Assembly: GCA_030426845.1 (NCBI GenBank)
Contig: JAUHXR010000060.1
Coordinates: forward strand, 1 to 34,224
DNA: 34,224 nt
DNA from: Polyangia bacterium
GTDB taxonomy: Bacteria > Myxococcota_A > Polyangia > Polyangiales > Sandaracinaceae
Direction: 5' to 3'
The position numbers were made by a program, and so were the translations under genes. The notes under the pieces were generated by a model that was given only the letters and a program-made list of their open reading frames with translations, did no database searches and had not been told where the DNA came from. This document shows, one piece after another, positions 24,992 through 32,443 of the stretch. Position 1 is the first letter of the stretch, and every line of letters begins with the position of its first letter.

Positions 24992-26605
24992 TCAGGGAGC
25001 GTCCATGCAGGTCCCCATCGCGTTCACGGTGGGCATGCCGGTCATACCGTCGATCGGGGCCACGCAGACCTGGCCGGGGACGCACTGCGCGCTGCCGTCG
25101 ACGCCCCGCAGCAGGCGGAGCGGCGTGCCGTCGGCGCGGCGAGGGGAGGGCGAGCAGGCGCCCCCGGGCGCGACGCACACGCCGATCGTCTGGGCGACGC
25201 CGTCGTCCGGGTCGGTGTCGACGATCAGGCATTGCTCGCCCGCGGCGCAGTCGGCGGCGCCGGTGCAGCCGTCCTCGCAGCGGCCGTTGAGGTTCGCGCC
25301 CACGACGCGGCAGGCCTGTCCGTTCGCGCACACCTCGTGGACGGCGCACAGGTTGTCTTGCGCCTTGCAGAGCCCGCGGCCCATCGCGTCCCCCGGGATC
25401 GCGACGCAGGCCTCGGACGCCTCGCACGTCACCGCGCCGGCGAGCCCCGTCGCGCCGGGGTCGCAGAAGGGCGCGCAGATCCCGAGCGAGGCGTTGTTGA
25501 ACCGCTGGACGGTGGCGTCGCAGACGCGGTCCATCTGGCACTCCGAGTCGCCCGAGCACGGCAGCACGCAGAGGCCGGCCCACGCGCGCCCGCTCGCGTC
25601 CATCACCGGGCTCCCCGCCGGGTCGCAGGCCTGATCGGCGAAGCAGTCGTCGGCGGTGTCGCAGAGCCCGACGCAGGCCGAGCTGCCGTTGCCCCCGAGG
25701 CGCACGCAGGCCATCGCGTCGGCCGCGCAGGTGGCGGTCCCCCCCGCGAGCGCGCCGTCCGAGCCCGCGCAGTGCAGCCGCGAGCAGTGGCCGGCGAAGC
25801 AGAACCCGTTGCTCGCCTCGCAGTCGGCGTCGGAGTCGCAGTCGGTCCCGAGGGTCGCGCCGGACGGCGTCGGGTGCTCGCACCGCCCGGTGGTCATCGA
25901 GCAGGTGTAGGGCTCACCTGGCACGCGCGTCGCGACCAGCCCGACCTCGACGCTCGTGCCGAACGACACGTTGCACTGCGCGTCGGTGAGGCAGCGCTCC
26001 ACGCAGGTGTTGGTCCGCGGGTCACACGTCGAGCCGGTGGGGCAGCCGCCGTCGGTCGCCGGGTCGAACTCGCAGCGCGCGCGGCACACGCCGTCCTCGC
26101 CCGCGCCGAGCAGATCGGTCGCGTCGAAGACGGAGACGTCGAGCCCGATCGCGCCGAACGCGCTGGGCCCGCCGATCGCGTCGTTGCAGAACGAGCAGCT
26201 CCCGCACGTGTCGGCCGCGGCCTCGGTGCTGCAGCCTTCGGTGCAGAGCCCGCCCGGGGTCACCGCCACCGGGATGGTCGACGGCTCGCCCGGCAGGTAC
26301 TCGCCGGGGTGCGCCGGGTCCTCGGTGCCGTCGGGGATCTCGAAGGTGCCGAGGGTGAGATCGGCGCGGACGTTCTCGCCGTAGCAGGTCAGGCCCGTCA
26401 CGCACTGGCTGCCCGCCCGGCAGGTGCCGCCGCTCCGTCCCACCGTGTTGCAGGCCATCGGCTCCGGCGGCCCGGCGTCGGGCTCGGGGGCCGGGGGGCC
26501 CGCGTCGATCTCGCCGGGGCCCGCGTCCTGAGCCGGCGGCTCGTCGTCGCAGGCCGTTGTCAGCAGCAGGCAAGTCGCGATGACGCACGGGACGAGCTTC
26601 TTCAT
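24992..26605 (-). CDS. Cys-rich lipoprotein, unknown function
   Basis: This 537-residue lipoprotein has a signal ending LLLTTAC with Cys19 and Asp at +2, then an Asp-Ala-Gly-Pro linker to about residue 48. The mature protein is full of Cys pairs in short modules of the type CxxGxxCxxxxC, such as CRAGSQCVTGLTC, CPTGSTCDPRTNTC, CDSDADCEASNGFC and CANGQACRVVGANLNGRC. These resemble the disulphide-rich modules in part A of the giant surface protein, so a structural or binding role on the cell surface is likely; no catalytic motif is seen. ATG 26605 has a purine-rich GAGAGGGG about 8 nt upstream, and no TANNNT hexamer close by, so this mRNA probably has a leader. Confidence 0.82.
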   Translation of the reverse strand: MKKLVPCVIATCLLLTTACDDEPPAQDAGPGEIDAGPPAPEPDAGPPEPMACNTVGRSGGTCRAGSQCVTGLTCYGENVRADLTLGTFEIPDGTEDPAHPGEYLPGEPSTIPVAVTPGGLCTEGCSTEAAADTCGSCSFCNDAIGGPSAFGAIGLDVSVFDATDLLGAGEDGVCRARCEFDPATDGGCPTGSTCDPRTNTCVERCLTDAQCNVSFGTSVEVGLVATRVPGEPYTCSMTTGRCEHPTPSGATLGTDCDSDADCEASNGFCFAGHCSRLHCAGSDGALAGGTATCAADAMACVRLGGNGSSACVGLCDTADDCFADQACDPAGSPVMDASGRAWAGLCVLPCSGDSECQMDRVCDATVQRFNNASLGICAPFCDPGATGLAGAVTCEASEACVAIPGDAMGRGLCKAQDNLCAVHEVCANGQACRVVGANLNGRCEDGCTGAADCAAGEQCLIVDTDPDDGVAQTIGVCVAPGGACSPSPRRADGTPLRLLRGVDGSAQCVPGQVCVAPIDGMTGMPTVNAMGTCMDAP

Positions 26606-26695
26606 GGGTCACACCCCTCTCCCGCGGGACCTCGGCGGCGGGCGCACCCGTGCACCCCGGCAGGGGCCCCCGCAGGCGCAGCCCCTCCCGCACGA

Positions 26696-26714
26696 CGACC
26701 CGAGCGTCGGGTCG
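26696..26714. promoter_or_regulatory. Perfect 8-bp inverted repeat with 3-nt loop
   Basis: CGACCCGA and TCGGGTCG flank GCG. A further GACGAC/GTCGTC pair (26694-26699, 26718-26723) is available as an alternative pairing. It would lie in the leader or promoter of the minus-strand lipoprotein gene. Confidence 0.35.
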
Positions 26715-26782
26715 CACGTCGTCCGCACGCCGCCCTCCGCGTCCCGAGCGGACGCGCGGCCGGCGAAGCGCCAAGCGTGACA

Positions 26783-26802
26783 GCTACCCTTGCATGGGTA
26801 GC
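26783..26802. promoter_or_regulatory. Operator-like palindrome GCTACCC-N6-GGGTAGC
   Basis: Perfect 7-bp arms around TTGCAT. The centre overlaps a weak -35-like TTGCAT, so a bound regulator could block or position a promoter of the 27058 gene. Inference only. Confidence 0.4.
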
Positions 26803-26962
26803 CTCCGTGCTCGTGTATTGCACTGCGCGCGCCAACGCGGTTCTCGGGCGCGGACCCGACCTCGGGCCTCCCCGGCGCCGGGCGAGGCGACACGGTGTGC
26901 GCGGATGGTGTTAGCTCGCTCACGGTGGCCGGCGCCGCGCGCGTGACGCGCCCGAGGTGGCT

Positions 26963-26989
26963 GATCGACCTGCCACTTCGCGGTCGATC
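26963..26989. promoter_or_regulatory. Spaced dyad GATCGAC-N13-GTCGATC upstream of phosphatase gene
   Basis: Perfect 7-bp arms, with centres two helical turns (20 bp) apart, lie about 70-95 bp before the ATG at 27058. This is the geometry of a dimeric regulator site. Confidence 0.4.
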
Positions 26990-27057
26990 GCTGGCGGAAC
27001 GCGCGGCGGCGCGGCCTGGAACGCGCTTCGCGTAGGGCCCGCGCAGGAGACCTCCTC

Positions 27058-28179
27058 ATGCGCCACCTCGCTCCCCTCGTGTCCCTCTCGCTCGCGCTCG
27101 GCCTCGCCTGCGCGCCGCCCTCCGGCGTCGACCCCGGGGAGGGCGAGGTCTTCGGCGGCAAGGCGGATGGCAGCGTCCGGACGCTCACCCCGGACGTGGC
27201 CGTCAACGGCGAGATCGAGGCTGCGGACGACGAGATCCTCTACTCCTTCTCCGCGGCCGGCGGCGCGCGTCTCCACCTCGAGGTCACCCGGACGGGGAGC
27301 AGCCGCGGGCTCGACACGATCCTCACGATCTACGGCCCGACGAGCGCGGCCGGCCGGGGCGACGAGCTCGCGAGCGACGACGAGGCGGGCTACGGCCAGC
27401 TCTCCGAGATCGACGGGCTCACCATCCCGGAGGAGGGGGACTACCTCGTCGTGCTCTCGGTCGATCCCGACGGCGACACCGATCTCTCCAGCGCCAAGCG
27501 CTACCGTCTCCTCCTCGAGCTCGAGGGCGGCTCGACGGGGCCGGTGCTGTCGGGCGACCTCCCCGAGCAGGTGCACTGGGTGCGCAACTCGGCCGAGTAC
27601 GTGGCGAGCGTCCGGCAGGCCTACACGACCGCGACCGGCCGCGTCATGCAGCTCGATCGCGACGGCGCGCTACCCGACCGCTGGGCGGTCGCGCTCGACG
27701 TCGACGAGACGATCCTCTCCAACTCGACCTACCGACGCGAGCGCGCCCTCGGCGCCGGGACGACGTGGTTCGCGTGGGTCGCACGGCGCGAGGCGACCCT
27801 GCTGCCGGGCGCGCGCGAGTTCATCCAGCGCGTCCACACCCTCGGCGGCACGGTCGCGCTGGTCACCAACCGCCACGTCAGCCAGTGCGGCCACACGGCG
27901 GCCAACCTCGAGCAGGTCGGCGTCACCTACGACGTCCTGCTCTGCCAGGACGGCGAGCGCGAGAAGGAGGGGCGCTGGCAGCGGGTTGAGGACGGCACCG
28001 CGGCCGAGGGCCTCCCGGCCGCGCAGATCGTGATGTGGGTCGGCGACAACATCCACGACTTCCGCGGGATGGACCAGGAGCACCGGCACGATCCGGCGAG
28101 CTTCGACGACTTCGGCACCCGCTTCATCGTCGTGCCGAACCCGATGAGCGGCTCCTGGACGAGCAACCCCGAGGAGTAG
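27058..28179 (+). CDS. HAD acid phosphatase lipoprotein (class B / e(P4)-like) with N-terminal PPC-like domain
   Basis: This 373-residue lipoprotein (signal ending LGLAC, Cys18) has two domains. Residues about 45-155 form a beta-sandwich resembling the bacterial pre-peptidase C-terminal (PPC) domain, with LYSFSAAGGARLHLEV, LDTILTIYG and GDYLVVLSV. Residues about 170-360 match the acid phosphatase/e(P4) 5'-nucleotidase branch of the HAD superfamily: nucleophile motif ALDVDETIL (Asp214, Asp216), VTNRH, and GDNIHDF (Asp330, Asp334), giving the four Asp of the DDDD type. It should release phosphate from nucleotides or small phosphomonoesters outside the inner membrane. ATG 27058 has AGGAG about 8 nt upstream, within a small AGGAG-AC-CTCCT dyad that could affect ribosome access. 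Confidence 0.88.
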   Translation: MRHLAPLVSLSLALGLACAPPSGVDPGEGEVFGGKADGSVRTLTPDVAVNGEIEAADDEILYSFSAAGGARLHLEVTRTGSSRGLDTILTIYGPTSAAGRGDELASDDEAGYGQLSEIDGLTIPEEGDYLVVLSVDPDGDTDLSSAKRYRLLLELEGGSTGPVLSGDLPEQVHWVRNSAEYVASVRQAYTTATGRVMQLDRDGALPDRWAVALDVDETILSNSTYRRERALGAGTTWFAWVARREATLLPGAREFIQRVHTLGGTVALVTNRHVSQCGHTAANLEQVGVTYDVLLCQDGEREKEGRWQRVEDGTAAEGLPAAQIVMWVGDNIHDFRGMDQEHRHDPASFDDFGTRFIVVPNPMSGSWTSNPEE

Positions 28180-28187
28180 CGACGCGG

Positions 28188-28193
28188 TAGGCT
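28188..28193 (+). promoter_or_regulatory. -10-like TAGGCT, leaderless arrangement, for gene at 28200
   Basis: TAGGCT ends 6 nt before GTG 28200, only 9 nt after the stop of the previous gene, with no ribosome-binding site between. This suggests a separate leaderless transcript even in this short gap. Confidence 0.45.
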
Positions 28194-28199
28194 CCCCGC

Positions 28200-28994
28200 G
28201 TGGGGACGCCGTCATCGCGCTCGACCGAGTCGACACCCTGGCGCGTCCACGGGATGATCGCGCTCGCGGGGCTCGCGCTCCTCGTCCCGGTCGTCGCCGT
28301 CGACCTGACGTTCTTCGGGCCCAGCCACGGCGGGTGGATCGCGCTCGACTTCCGCGGGCTCCTGATCGGCGCCTACGTCATCGCGGTCGGCACGGAGCTC
28401 GCGCTCTCCAGCCTCGCGCTGGCGCTCTTCGCGCGGCGCGACGCCGCCGTCGTCCTCGCGCACGGGCTCGCCCTCGTGGTGATGGCGTCGGCGTGCGGGC
28501 TCTACTGGTTCGTCGAGGAGCGGCGCGACGAGGCGGCGTACGAGGAGGCCGAGCGGATCTACGAGGCGGCCCGCCGAGCGGCGCCGGACGAGGTCGCGAT
28601 CGTGCGCTGGCGCCGGCTCCAAGACACCGAGCCAGCGGCGATCGAGCTGACGGTGCGGGCGGCGGTGAGCGGTCGCTTCTCGGCCGGCTACGTGCAGCAG
28701 GCCGTCACGTACGTGTACCTGAGCGAGTCGGCGACCCTCTCGGCGGGCCAGGAGGTCACGCTCACGCTGTCGGTGGATCGCGACGTCGAGCGCGACCTCG
28801 AGGGCGCGGCCGACCGTGGGGACTATGTCCACGCGGCGTGGACCTCGGACGGCCCCCGGATCCCGATGCGCTTCTGCCGCCCGGCGTGCGGCGACGACGG
28901 CCTCGACGACTCGGTCGTCCTCGCGCTGCCGGACCCGGACCCCGCGAGCGACGCGCCGGGCGCCGCCGAGCTCCCCGACGTCGCGCCGCCCTGA
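28200..28994 (+). CDS. Membrane protein of unknown function
   Basis: I do not recognise the family. The 264-residue product has three predicted membrane helices in its first 105 residues (about 19-39, 48-75, 80-102), then a charged helix EERRDEAAYEEAERIYEAARRAAPDE, then a beta-rich part of about 130 residues (AIELTVRAAVSGRF, VTLTLSVDRDVERDL) that may sit on one side of the membrane, and a Pro/Asp-rich tail. A pair of Cys near the end (FCRPACGDD) could be bonded if the domain is periplasmic. The start is GTG 28200, supported by the upstream TAGGCT and by the position of the first helix. Confidence 0.75.
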   Translation: MGTPSSRSTESTPWRVHGMIALAGLALLVPVVAVDLTFFGPSHGGWIALDFRGLLIGAYVIAVGTELALSSLALALFARRDAAVVLAHGLALVVMASACGLYWFVEERRDEAAYEEAERIYEAARRAAPDEVAIVRWRRLQDTEPAAIELTVRAAVSGRFSAGYVQQAVTYVYLSESATLSAGQEVTLTLSVDRDVERDLEGAADRGDYVHAAWTSDGPRIPMRFCRPACGDDGLDDSVVLALPDPDPASDAPGAAELPDVAPP

Positions 28995-29006
28995 GCGGGC
29001 GTGTGC

Positions 29007-29012
29007 TAAGCC
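29007..29012 (+). promoter_or_regulatory. -10-like TAAGCC, near-leaderless arrangement, for gene at 29020
   Basis: TAAGCC ends 7 nt before ATG 29020 and there is no ribosome-binding site. The last base departs from TANNNT. Confidence 0.35.
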
Positions 29013-29019
29013 AGCGCGC

Positions 29020-30135
29020 ATGCGCGGCGCGGCTCTCGGGGGTTCTCTGCTCGTCCTGCTCCTCTCTGTCGGGTGCGACGGCGAGGTCCCGAGCGACGCA
29101 GGCCCGAGCCTGGACGCCGGCGCGCCCGCCGACGCGGGGCCGGGACCCGACGCGGGCGCGCCCTTCGCGATCGTGCCGCCCGACGAGCTCACGATCGATC
29201 CGCTCGACCCACCGATCAGCGTCCCGGCCGGCGTGCAGTTCACGACCCTCGCCTACGGCCCGGGACCGCAGCAGGTCTTCGACGCGTTCATCCACCCCGA
29301 CGCGGCCGAGCCCACCGCGGCGGTGATCTTCATCCACGGCGGCGGCTTCGTCGGGGGCAGCCGCACCGACGCCTACGCGGGCGGCACCGCAGCGGGCCTC
29401 ACCTACCTGCTCGAGCAGGGCGTGGCCTACTTCTCCATCGACTACTCGCTCCTCGTCCTCGGGCGCGAGGAGGAGGGCGCGCTCAAGTGCCTGCACGACG
29501 CGCGGCGCGCGCTGCAGCTCATCCGCTACTACGCGGGGCCGCTCCACGTCGCCCCCGATCGCGTCGCGCTCGTCGGCTCGTCGGCCGGCGCGGGCACAAG
29601 CCTCTGGCTCGCGTTCCACGACGACATGGCCGACCCGAGCGGAGACGCGGTCGCGCAGCAGAGCACGCGAGTCCGCGCGGCGGTGGTGGTCGCGACCCAG
29701 GCCACGTACGAGCTGCTCCGCTGGCCGACCGACGTGTTCAGCCCGACCTATCCGCTGACCGTCGACCAGCTCCTCGCGGACACCGCCAACGCGGCCCAGG
29801 TGGCGACCTTCTACGGCCTGCCGCTCGCCCTCGCGACGGACCCGGCGGGGCTGCGCGCCGCGCTCGAGGAGCCCGACGTCGTGGCGTACCGCCAGGAGCT
29901 CGACATGCTCGCGTGGATGAGCGCCGACGACGCGCCGTTCTTCGCGCGCAACCAGGCGGCGGACGTCGCGCCCGGCGCGCCCGGCTTCGACCTGCTGCAT
30001 CACCCGCTTCACGCGGCCGCGCTCGAGCAGCGGCGCGCGGAGGTCGGGCTCGAGGGTACGGTCGAGGCGCCGGCGCTCGGCATCGGCGGCGCCGAGAGCT
30101 CGGCCGCGTTCCTCCTCGAGCACCTCGCGCCGTGA
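29020..30135 (+). CDS. Esterase-like alpha/beta-hydrolase lipoprotein
   Basis: This 371-residue lipoprotein has a signal ending LLSVGC (Cys19, Asp at +2) and an Asp-Ala-Gly-Pro linker to about residue 48. The catalytic domain is an alpha/beta hydrolase of the HGGG (carboxylesterase/hormone-sensitive-lipase-like) type: oxyanion motif FIHGGGF (104-110), nucleophile elbow GSSAG with Ser188, and a late HHPLH segment that may hold the catalytic histidine. It probably hydrolyses short esters in the periplasm or at the surface. The start is the ATG at 29020, where the signal peptide begins; the frame is open further upstream inside the previous gene. Its stop overlaps the start of the MOSC gene (GTGA at 30132-30135). 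Confidence 0.87.
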   Translation: MRGAALGGSLLVLLLSVGCDGEVPSDAGPSLDAGAPADAGPGPDAGAPFAIVPPDELTIDPLDPPISVPAGVQFTTLAYGPGPQQVFDAFIHPDAAEPTAAVIFIHGGGFVGGSRTDAYAGGTAAGLTYLLEQGVAYFSIDYSLLVLGREEEGALKCLHDARRALQLIRYYAGPLHVAPDRVALVGSSAGAGTSLWLAFHDDMADPSGDAVAQQSTRVRAAVVVATQATYELLRWPTDVFSPTYPLTVDQLLADTANAAQVATFYGLPLALATDPAGLRAALEEPDVVAYRQELDMLAWMSADDAPFFARNQAADVAPGAPGFDLLHHPLHAAALEQRRAEVGLEGTVEAPALGIGGAESSAAFLLEHLAP

Positions 30136-30686
30136 GCGCGGCGCCCGCCGGCGAGGTGGTCGCGGTGGCCCGGAGCCGGCGCCACGGGATCGGTAAGGAG
30201 CGCGCGCTGACGATCCGCCTCCTCGAGGGCCTCGGGGTGGACGGGGACTGCCACGCGGGCGTGACCGTCAAGCACCGCTCGCGCGTGCGCGCCGACCCGA
30301 CCCAGCCAAACCTCCGCCAGGTGCACCTGATGCACGAGGAGGTCTTCGGAGAGCTGGCCGCGCGCGGCTTCACGGTGGCCGCGACCGAGATGGGCGAGAA
30401 CGTGACCACCCGCGGGGTCGACCTGCTCGGCCTGCCGGTCGGGGCGCGCCTCCGGCTCGGGGCGGACGCGGTCGTCGAGATCACCGGCCTGCGCAACCCG
30501 TGCAAGCAGCTCGAGGCGCTCGCCCCGGGCCTCATGAAGGCGCTCCTCGACCGCGCGCCGGACGGCGGCCTGATCCGCAAGGCGGGGGTGATGGGGATCG
30601 TGATCGCGGGGGGAGACGTCAGCCCGGGGGACCCGATCGCGCTCCGCCTGCCTCCGCCCCCTCACCGTCCGCTCGACCGGGTCTGA
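30132..30686 (+). CDS. MOSC domain protein
   Basis: A 184-residue cytoplasmic MOSC-domain protein. MOSC domains bind molybdopterin-type cofactors or carry a sulphur on a conserved Cys, as in molybdenum-cofactor sulphurases and YiiM-like N-hydroxylated-base reductases. Visible signatures are GLGVDGDCHAG (about 34-44), QVHLMHEEVF, MGENVTTRGVDLLGLPVGARLRLG, and TGLRNPCKQLE with the conserved Cys. The start GTG overlaps the stop of the esterase gene by 4 nt, so the two are translationally coupled, although a lipoprotein esterase and a cytoplasmic MOSC protein have no obvious shared pathway. Confidence 0.9.
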   Translation: MSAAPAGEVVAVARSRRHGIGKERALTIRLLEGLGVDGDCHAGVTVKHRSRVRADPTQPNLRQVHLMHEEVFGELAARGFTVAATEMGENVTTRGVDLLGLPVGARLRLGADAVVEITGLRNPCKQLEALAPGLMKALLDRAPDGGLIRKAGVMGIVIAGGDVSPGDPIALRLPPPPHRPLDRV

Positions 30687-30747
30687 CGCGCGGGGCCCCC
30701 GATTGCGAAGTTGTGTTCAGTGGGTGGTCGCCGCGGGCGAGGGCGCC

Positions 30748-30753
30748 TATCCT
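30748..30753 (+). promoter_or_regulatory. -10-like TATCCT, leaderless arrangement, for gene at 30761
   Basis: TATCCT ends 7 nt before ATG 30761, with no ribosome-binding site. The same hexamer serves the giant surface-protein gene. Confidence 0.5.
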
Positions 30754-30760
30754 CTCCGCC

Positions 30761-31057
30761 ATGGTACAGCGTGCGAAGTCCACCCTCGGTCTCCTGGCGC
30801 AGCTCCTCAAGGTCCGCTGGGGCAAGCTCGGCCGCGGCGGCCGGCTCATGGTGTTCGGCGGCCTGATCCTCGCGGCCCTCGCGGCCGTGCAGGTCGGCGC
30901 GTGCATGATGGGCGGCTGCCCGCTCTCGGCGTCCTCGCCGTGCGCGGCCGGCCCCTGCCCGTACAGCGGCGCCGAGGCGGAGCCGTCGGACGAGCCGTGC
31001 CCCTACTCCTCGCCGGCGCAGGAGGCGCCGACCGAGGAGCCCTGCCACGCGCGCTGA
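30761..31057 (+). CDS. Small single-pass membrane protein with Cys-rich tail
   Basis: I do not recognise the family. The 98-residue product has a basic N-terminus (KSTLGLLAQLLKVRWGKLGRGGR), one membrane helix at about 30-50, then a tail with six Cys and two PCPYS motifs. By the positive-inside rule the N-terminus is cytoplasmic and the Cys-rich tail faces the periplasm, where the Cys could form disulphides or bind metal. ATG 30761 is preferred because the frame upstream runs through the end of the MOSC gene, and TATCCT sits 7 nt before it. The gene is convergent with the LamG lipoprotein gene. Confidence 0.75.
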   Translation: MVQRAKSTLGLLAQLLKVRWGKLGRGGRLMVFGGLILAALAAVQVGACMMGGCPLSASSPCAAGPCPYSGAEAEPSDEPCPYSSPAQEAPTEEPCHAR

Positions 31058-31080
31058 TTCGCCGGCCGCTCCAACTCCAG

Positions 31081-31177
31081 CGCGGCTCACGGGTAGAGCG
31101 GGTAGAGCGGCTCACGGGTAGAGCCGCTCACGGGTAGAGCGGCTCACGGGTAGAGCCGCTCACTCGTAGAGCGGCGC
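31081..31177. repeat. Alternating inverted-repeat array (16-bp period) between convergent genes
   Basis: GAGCGGCTC (31105-31113, 31137-31145) alternates with its exact reverse complement GAGCCGCTC (31121-31129, 31153-31161), separated each time by the 7-nt spacer ACGGGTA. Partial units flank this at 31081-31104 and 31162-31177. Every neighbouring pair forms a 9-bp stem with a 7-nt loop. The stop codon of the minus-strand LamG gene (31160-31162) lies inside it. A bidirectional terminator array is the simplest reading. Confidence 0.85.
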
Positions 31178-32443
31178 GTCCGCCCCGCGGCGGAACCAGC
31201 AGTCGACCTCCGCGCCGTCCATCGCGCGCGCGTAGATCGCCACCCGGAGCACCGTGCCCTCGAAGGTGCGGCCGCCGAGCACCTCTTCGCCGAGGACGAG
31301 CCGATTCACGCCGGCGGTCCAGTCCAGGGTCGGAGCGCCCGGGCAGTAGTCCCAGGTCGTCGCCGCGCCGTCGAGGTACGCGCGAGGGCCCCCCGCCGCG
31401 TCGAACGTCATGACCGCGTGGTTCACGGTGCCGACCGCCTGATAGGGAGGCGTGATGAGGGGTGGCCGGACGCCGGCGTCCGGGGCCAGGCACGCGGTGC
31501 CGTTGCCGTCCGTGGTGCTGGAGCGCAGCCGCATCACAGTCTGTCCGGTCTCCACCCCGATGGTGAACGCGCGCGCTCCCGCGTTCTCCGACAGCGTGAC
31601 GAGCCGCTCGGGGCCGACGGCCTCCTCGAGCACGAGGTCCGCGACGCTGAACCAGACCTCGACAGTCAGCGCCTGCGCCGTGAGCAGGGCCTCCTGGAGC
31701 GCCTCGCTCGCGGGCTGGTCGGCGATCAGATGACCACCCTCGAGGATCACGGCTCCGCCTTCGACGCGGATCGGGGCGACCCCGGTCAGCGGCACGTCCG
31801 GCGCGGCAGGGGCGCGGTCCTCGACGAGGCTCGCGCTGTCCGGCGACTGGAAGGTGTAGAGGACGAGCGGATCCTCGCGCGGGCTCGGGGAGGTCGGCCG
31901 GCAGGCGAGCTGGGGCGGCCCGCCGTCGCCGTCTCCGGCGTCGGGGGCCGTCCCCGCGTCGCCCGGCGGTCCGCCGTCGGCGGGGCCCGCGTCGATCGGC
32001 GGTCCGGCGTCCATACCGCCGAGCTCGCAGCGCGTCGCGACGCAGCGCTCGCCCGCCGCGCAGCCGGGGCCCGCGACCGTGCGCAGCGTGACCTCCAGGT
32101 CTCCGTCGCCGACGACCACGTCCGCGCAGCCCGCGGCGACCACCTGGCAGCGCGCGTCCCAGGCGCGCGCGTAGAGCCCGGCCGGGCCTCGGTCGACGTC
32201 CCCGAACGCCATCGTCGCGCCGTCGCCCCGCACCGCCTCCACCGTCGCGATCGCGCCGCGAGGGGCTTCGCCGCTCGTGTCCTGCGCGTCGCACGAGGCG
32301 ACCAGCGAGACCTCCACCCGCTCGAGGTCGTCGACGAGGGAGCCGGGGTCGGTGCGAACCGTGACCGCAGAGGTCCCGGGGTCGCAGCCCAGCGCCGCCG
32401 CGACGAGCAGGATCGACCCGAGCGCCCGCGGGCCGCGTGTCAC
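31160..32443 (-). CDS. LamG-like (concanavalin-fold) lipoprotein
   Basis: A 427-residue lipoprotein: the signal ends AALGC (Cys20, Asp at +2). An N-terminal region of about 130 residues with two or three disulphide-type Cys pairs is followed by an Asp-Ala-Gly-Pro linker (about 140-180) and a C-terminal LamG/concanavalin-A-like domain: LVLYTFQSPDSASLVEDRA, LTVEVWFSVADL, NHAVMTFDAAGGPRAYLDG and TFEGTVLRVAIYARAM are typical strands. Such domains bind sugars or proteins. The start GTG 32443 overlaps the stop of the upstream CAP-domain gene by 4 nt, so the two lipoproteins are coupled. The stop codon lies within the inverted-repeat array. Confidence 0.85.
   Translation of the reverse strand: MTRGPRALGSILLVAAALGCDPGTSAVTVRTDPGSLVDDLERVEVSLVASCDAQDTSGEAPRGAIATVEAVRGDGATMAFGDVDRGPAGLYARAWDARCQVVAAGCADVVVGDGDLEVTLRTVAGPGCAAGERCVATRCELGGMDAGPPIDAGPADGGPPGDAGTAPDAGDGDGGPPQLACRPTSPSPREDPLVLYTFQSPDSASLVEDRAPAAPDVPLTGVAPIRVEGGAVILEGGHLIADQPASEALQEALLTAQALTVEVWFSVADLVLEEAVGPERLVTLSENAGARAFTIGVETGQTVMRLRSSTTDGNGTACLAPDAGVRPPLITPPYQAVGTVNHAVMTFDAAGGPRAYLDGAATTWDYCPGAPTLDWTAGVNRLVLGEEVLGGRTFEGTVLRVAIYARAMDGAEVDCWFRRGADAPLYE

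Larger units (their letters stand above)
26606..27057. other. Divergent intergenic region with three dyads and no convincing gene
   Basis: This 452-nt stretch separates divergent genes starting at 26605 (-) and 27058 (+). Short frames on both strands lack domain character. It holds a hairpin at 26696-26714, a 7-bp palindrome at 26783-26802 and a spaced dyad at 26963-26989. A possible forward promoter is TTGCAT (26790) and TGTATT (26814) with an 18-bp spacer, weak matches only. Confidence 0.5.

Noticed and set aside
24699-25883. Alternative frame with a signal-peptide-like MLRCAALAAGAA start near 24850
   Set aside because: It soon becomes Arg-rich low complexity and lies across the Cys-rich lipoprotein gene; the glycine-rich membrane frame has the better codon bias and a GGAGG site.
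26602-26946. Short frames on both strands in the 26606-27057 intergenic region
   Set aside because: Arg/Ala/Pro-rich compositions typical of non-coding GC-rich DNA, with no start signals or domains.
31081-31177. CRISPR or integron attC-like site
   Set aside because: The 7-nt spacer is constant rather than variable, and no integrase or cassette structure is present.
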